Below are positions 61,564 through 64,000 of a stretch of DNA of 64,000 nt, one piece after another. The position numbers and the translations under genes are program-made. Origin of the DNA: Roseinatronobacter monicus (lineage in GTDB: Bacteria > Pseudomonadota > Alphaproteobacteria > Rhodobacterales > Rhodobacteraceae); the NCBI RefSeq assembly GCF_006716865.1, contig NZ_VFPT01000004.1, positions 62,001-126,000 of the forward strand, given 5' to 3'. The first letter of the stretch is position 1. Each line of letters opens with the position of its first letter. The notes under the pieces were generated by a model that worked only from the letters and a program-made list of their open reading frames with translations, was not told the DNA's origin and did no database searches.

Positions 61564-64000
61564 ATGAAATTGAAGATCAAACCAATTTTTGTTTTCTGTA
61601 TATCTTTATACATCAGCGTTGCTCCTTCTTCGTCTCACAGCGAAATCGCCTTCCGATCAAGCACCGAAACTGGAGCTCAGTTTGCGGCGGTGACTGCTGG
61701 AGGCGGTGTGAATGCGTTCGTCGAGAATGGAAAGATCGTCTTTAACACACAAAGGCGAGAAGCTGTAATTGCCTACATTCATGACGCATCAGGCGCTGTT
61801 GTTGATCAGATTATAATTCCACCAAGAACTCAAGCCGATTTTGGGTCGACGCAAGGGGCTATCCTCGGCCTTCTAGGACCTAGTCATATCAGGGCGATTG
61901 TTGACGAAGGGTCGTATAGCTCAAATATGACATCTAGCATATCAGGTATTTTTAACAATACCAGGGAGGCAACATACGAAAGTTCCTATTTTGCTCAGAC
62001 ATTTCCAGCGGGAGGGTCAATAAGTTATGCAATAGGGACACCAGAAACTATTTTCCACACGCATCTATCAGTTGCAGCACAAGTATTTGTTTTGAAATTG
62101 AAGGCTGCGCTTGGTAACGATTCGGCAGATGATATTTTTGACAAAGCCCTTAAATCAGTCACAGAAAAACTTGTTACAAGTGATAATATTTCAAGGTTTG
62201 CGACAACAGACTCTCTGGGTGACAAGCTAATGTTTGTCGCGGGCTTGATGGTTGAAGAAATGCCGAAAGCATTAAAGGATTTTGGTATTGATACTATAGT
62301 CGATATGTCAGGAGCAGGTCTTCTTGAACAAATTCTTGAAAAACCAACAAAAATTTTGACTTCAACAGAGAGCGTCTTAAATGCAGCTGCAACGGGTCGG
62401 AACGCTTTGCTACAGCAGTATTTTGATCCCGCGATCATAAAATATGATTTATCATATGACGCTCAAAACGAATATCTTTTCCGTGAATACAGACTGAACT
62501 GGAACGGGACTAGCTTGTCAGATCGAGCGCCTCGCAGATACGACGCAGTAGCATCAGATAATGATCAAATCAAATATTTCTTTGGAATTCCATGGAATGT
62601 AAAGAGCGTGTGGGAGGCTGATAGGGACAGGTGGAGCATTGACAACAATTTCTATGTCGCTGTCCCTGTAATTGACCTACCAGACTTCAACCCGCCACCG
62701 CCACCGCAAATATCACGCGGCGCGATTTCAGGCGTCGCGAGCAACTTAAATTCAACGTTCACTCTCACGTCGTCAGCGAGCGGAAATCGTTCAGTCGATC
62801 GAGTAAGATTATTATCTGATGATGGCAATTTCGATTTCACTGTCGCGGGTCCATTTTCAGAAATGAGTCATCTATCATATTCTGCGACGCGCGCTTTGGG
62901 CCGACAAATTACTGACACTAGCACCGGCGAAGTACATACTTTCCAGCATCGCTGGTGGGTGATGGGTGATGCCACACCAAGTGATCATTTTGCAAATCGC
63001 ACTGGGTCTGCATCTTGGTCGGGTAACATATTCGGCGATTATGCAATTAGCGAGACCGGAACGGTATACCACAATGCTGTGTCAGGCGATATTAACCTCA
63101 AAGCAGATTTTTCGTCTGGGTCTGTAATTGGTGAATTTTTCCCGGTTATCCGTTATGGCCTGAATGACCGACACAGCAGAACTTTGTTTTACAATATGAC
63201 ACTTCAAGGAAATTTTCAGTCAGGGAGCCTTAACGCAGATATTCGCGACCTTTTGGGAACAGAGCCCATCGGCGAGGTGAATGTGCTCTTGTTCGGACCC
63301 ACAGCGAATGAATTTGGCGGGACGTTTTGGTTTTCAGATTTCCAGGGCGCCGCTGCTGGTATTGTGGTCGGTGAACAAGGTGAGTGGACCCCGCGGTTCA
63401 CGTTTCCTAATGATGGGGATGCTGGAGACTCGCCATCCTTCGGCGGGGGACCAGGCGTAGGCGATGGCGTCGGCGGGGGACCAGGCGTAGGCGATGCAGA
63501 CGGAGGATCGCCCTCTATAGGCGGGACCCCTGGAGAATCAGGCGTCGGCGGCGGTTTAGGCGCTCAAGCTGGCGTAGCAGCTGGGGGCCAAGGTGTTGGA
63601 ATAATTCGAAGTAGTGCTGTAAGTGATCATGATGCGTCCGCCACATTTAGCTATATGGACTGGGGGACATGGGATCGTGCGATTGACCCAGCAGCTCTTG
63701 CGGTTGATAGAAACCTGGTGGAGATGGACGAAAATTGGCTGGCCTACGAGCCAACCGCAAATCTGCCCGCCTCAGGAAGAGCATCTTATCGCGGGTCTGT
63801 CGCCGGTGCGGGTGATGGAATGGCGGATGGTCGAGTTACGGGCGATATCAATCTTAGCGCAGACTTCGGGAATGACCGTGTTACAGGTTCAATGAACCTG
63901 CGCGATGGGAACAATGCGTCATGGGCCGATGCAGCGTTTGATGCTCCGATAAACCGCAGCGGTGATAACCCAAACAGCTTCAGAAGCGGGCTCTCCGGTG
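61564..64000 (+). CDS. Large exported protein with two TbpB-like barrel domains (3' partial)
   Basis: The frame is open from ATG 61564 (GGGGAAG just upstream) to the window edge, 812 codons. Signal peptide MKLKIKPIFVFCISLYISVA, no lipobox. Residues 30-370 are mostly polar and unrecognised; a proline stretch FNPPPPPQIS (about 378) separates it from two similar modules. Module 1 (about 455-615) has GSASWSGNIFGDY, SGDINLKADFSSGSVIGEF and EFGGTFWF. Module 2 (from about 690) has GRASYRGSVAGAG and TGDINLSADFGNDRVTGSM. These are the beta-hairpin patterns of TbpB-like barrel domains. A Gly-rich linker (about 621-680) joins them. Probably surface-exposed or periplasmic; ligand unknown. Confidence 0.8.
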   Translation, partial: MKLKIKPIFVFCISLYISVAPSSSHSEIAFRSSTETGAQFAAVTAGGGVNAFVENGKIVFNTQRREAVIAYIHDASGAVVDQIIIPPRTQADFGSTQGAILGLLGPSHIRAIVDEGSYSSNMTSSISGIFNNTREATYESSYFAQTFPAGGSISYAIGTPETIFHTHLSVAAQVFVLKLKAALGNDSADDIFDKALKSVTEKLVTSDNISRFATTDSLGDKLMFVAGLMVEEMPKALKDFGIDTIVDMSGAGLLEQILEKPTKILTSTESVLNAAATGRNALLQQYFDPAIIKYDLSYDAQNEYLFREYRLNWNGTSLSDRAPRRYDAVASDNDQIKYFFGIPWNVKSVWEADRDRWSIDNNFYVAVPVIDLPDFNPPPPPQISRGAISGVASNLNSTFTLTSSASGNRSVDRVRLLSDDGNFDFTVAGPFSEMSHLSYSATRALGRQITDTSTGEVHTFQHRWWVMGDATPSDHFANRTGSASWSGNIFGDYAISETGTVYHNAVSGDINLKADFSSGSVIGEFFPVIRYGLNDRHSRTLFYNMTLQGNFQSGSLNADIRDLLGTEPIGEVNVLLFGPTANEFGGTFWFSDFQGAAAGIVVGEQGEWTPRFTFPNDGDAGDSPSFGGGPGVGDGVGGGPGVGDADGGSPSIGGTPGESGVGGGLGAQAGVAAGGQGVGIIRSSAVSDHDASATFSYMDWGTWDRAIDPAALAVDRNLVEMDENWLAYEPTANLPASGRASYRGSVAGAGDGMADGRVTGDINLSADFGNDRVTGSMNLRDGNNASWADAAFDAPINRSGDNPNSFRSGLSG
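63441..63496. repeat. 30-bp tandem repeat in the Gly-rich linker
   Basis: CGGCGGGGGACCAGGCGTAG followed by GCGATG occurs at 63441 and again at 63471, encoding GGGPGVGD twice. It lies between the two barrel modules of the exported protein. Confidence 0.9.

Overview
The window looks like part of an extrachromosomal replicon of a marine alphaproteobacterium, most likely a Rhodobacterales (roseobacter-group) member. This rests on a complete repABC cassette, small proteins typical of that order (DUF6429, DUF4242, WGR, pRiA4b ORF-3), and an insertion-sequence set (IS21, IS66, IS630, IS1634, IS3, IS5) common in its plasmids. Genus and replicon size cannot be read from the sequence.

Layout. 1-2956: a UPF0149/YecA-type protein entering from the left edge and a serine recombinase. 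3265-6814: repA-repB-repC with two copies of a perfect 16-bp palindrome, probably parS. 6904-13627: plasmid backbone and decay (broken second parB-like gene, small conserved proteins, a LuxR-type ATPase regulator with two compensating frameshifts, an IS21 end joined to a SnoaL remnant). 13797-23999: two giant CheB-CheR-PAS-histidine kinases facing each other; the second lost its C-terminus to an IS21 insertion with a 5-bp target duplication. 24471-47499: about 23 kb of mobile DNA. Read by inverted repeats, target duplications and restored reading frames, it resolves into three triple nests: IS630 > IS1634 > IS630; IS3 > IS66 > IS21; IS5 > IS3 > IS21. The third abuts another IS630 copy and a second IS66. 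Two near-identical response regulator genes flank the second nest, and a membrane-anchored receiver-like protein lies nearby.

47731-55887 holds the most notable cargo: a minus-strand cluster made of a small exported protein, a 1542-residue YadA-like trimeric autotransporter with about 35 nearly identical 30-residue stalk repeats, a strong terminator hairpin, then an exported peptidoglycan-binding-like protein, a small membrane protein, a sulfotransferase-like protein and a GT4 glycosyltransferase (the last three overlapping by 4 bp). I infer an adhesin with its own export and modification genes. 56484-64000: an IS5/IS903-type element that truncates an exonuclease I gene, an EamA/DMT transporter, a DUF4062 protein, and a large exported protein with two TbpB-like barrel domains that runs off the right edge.

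No rRNA, tRNA or CRISPR array was seen. Several genes are broken by single-base indels in or near G-runs; these may be real decay or sequencing error.
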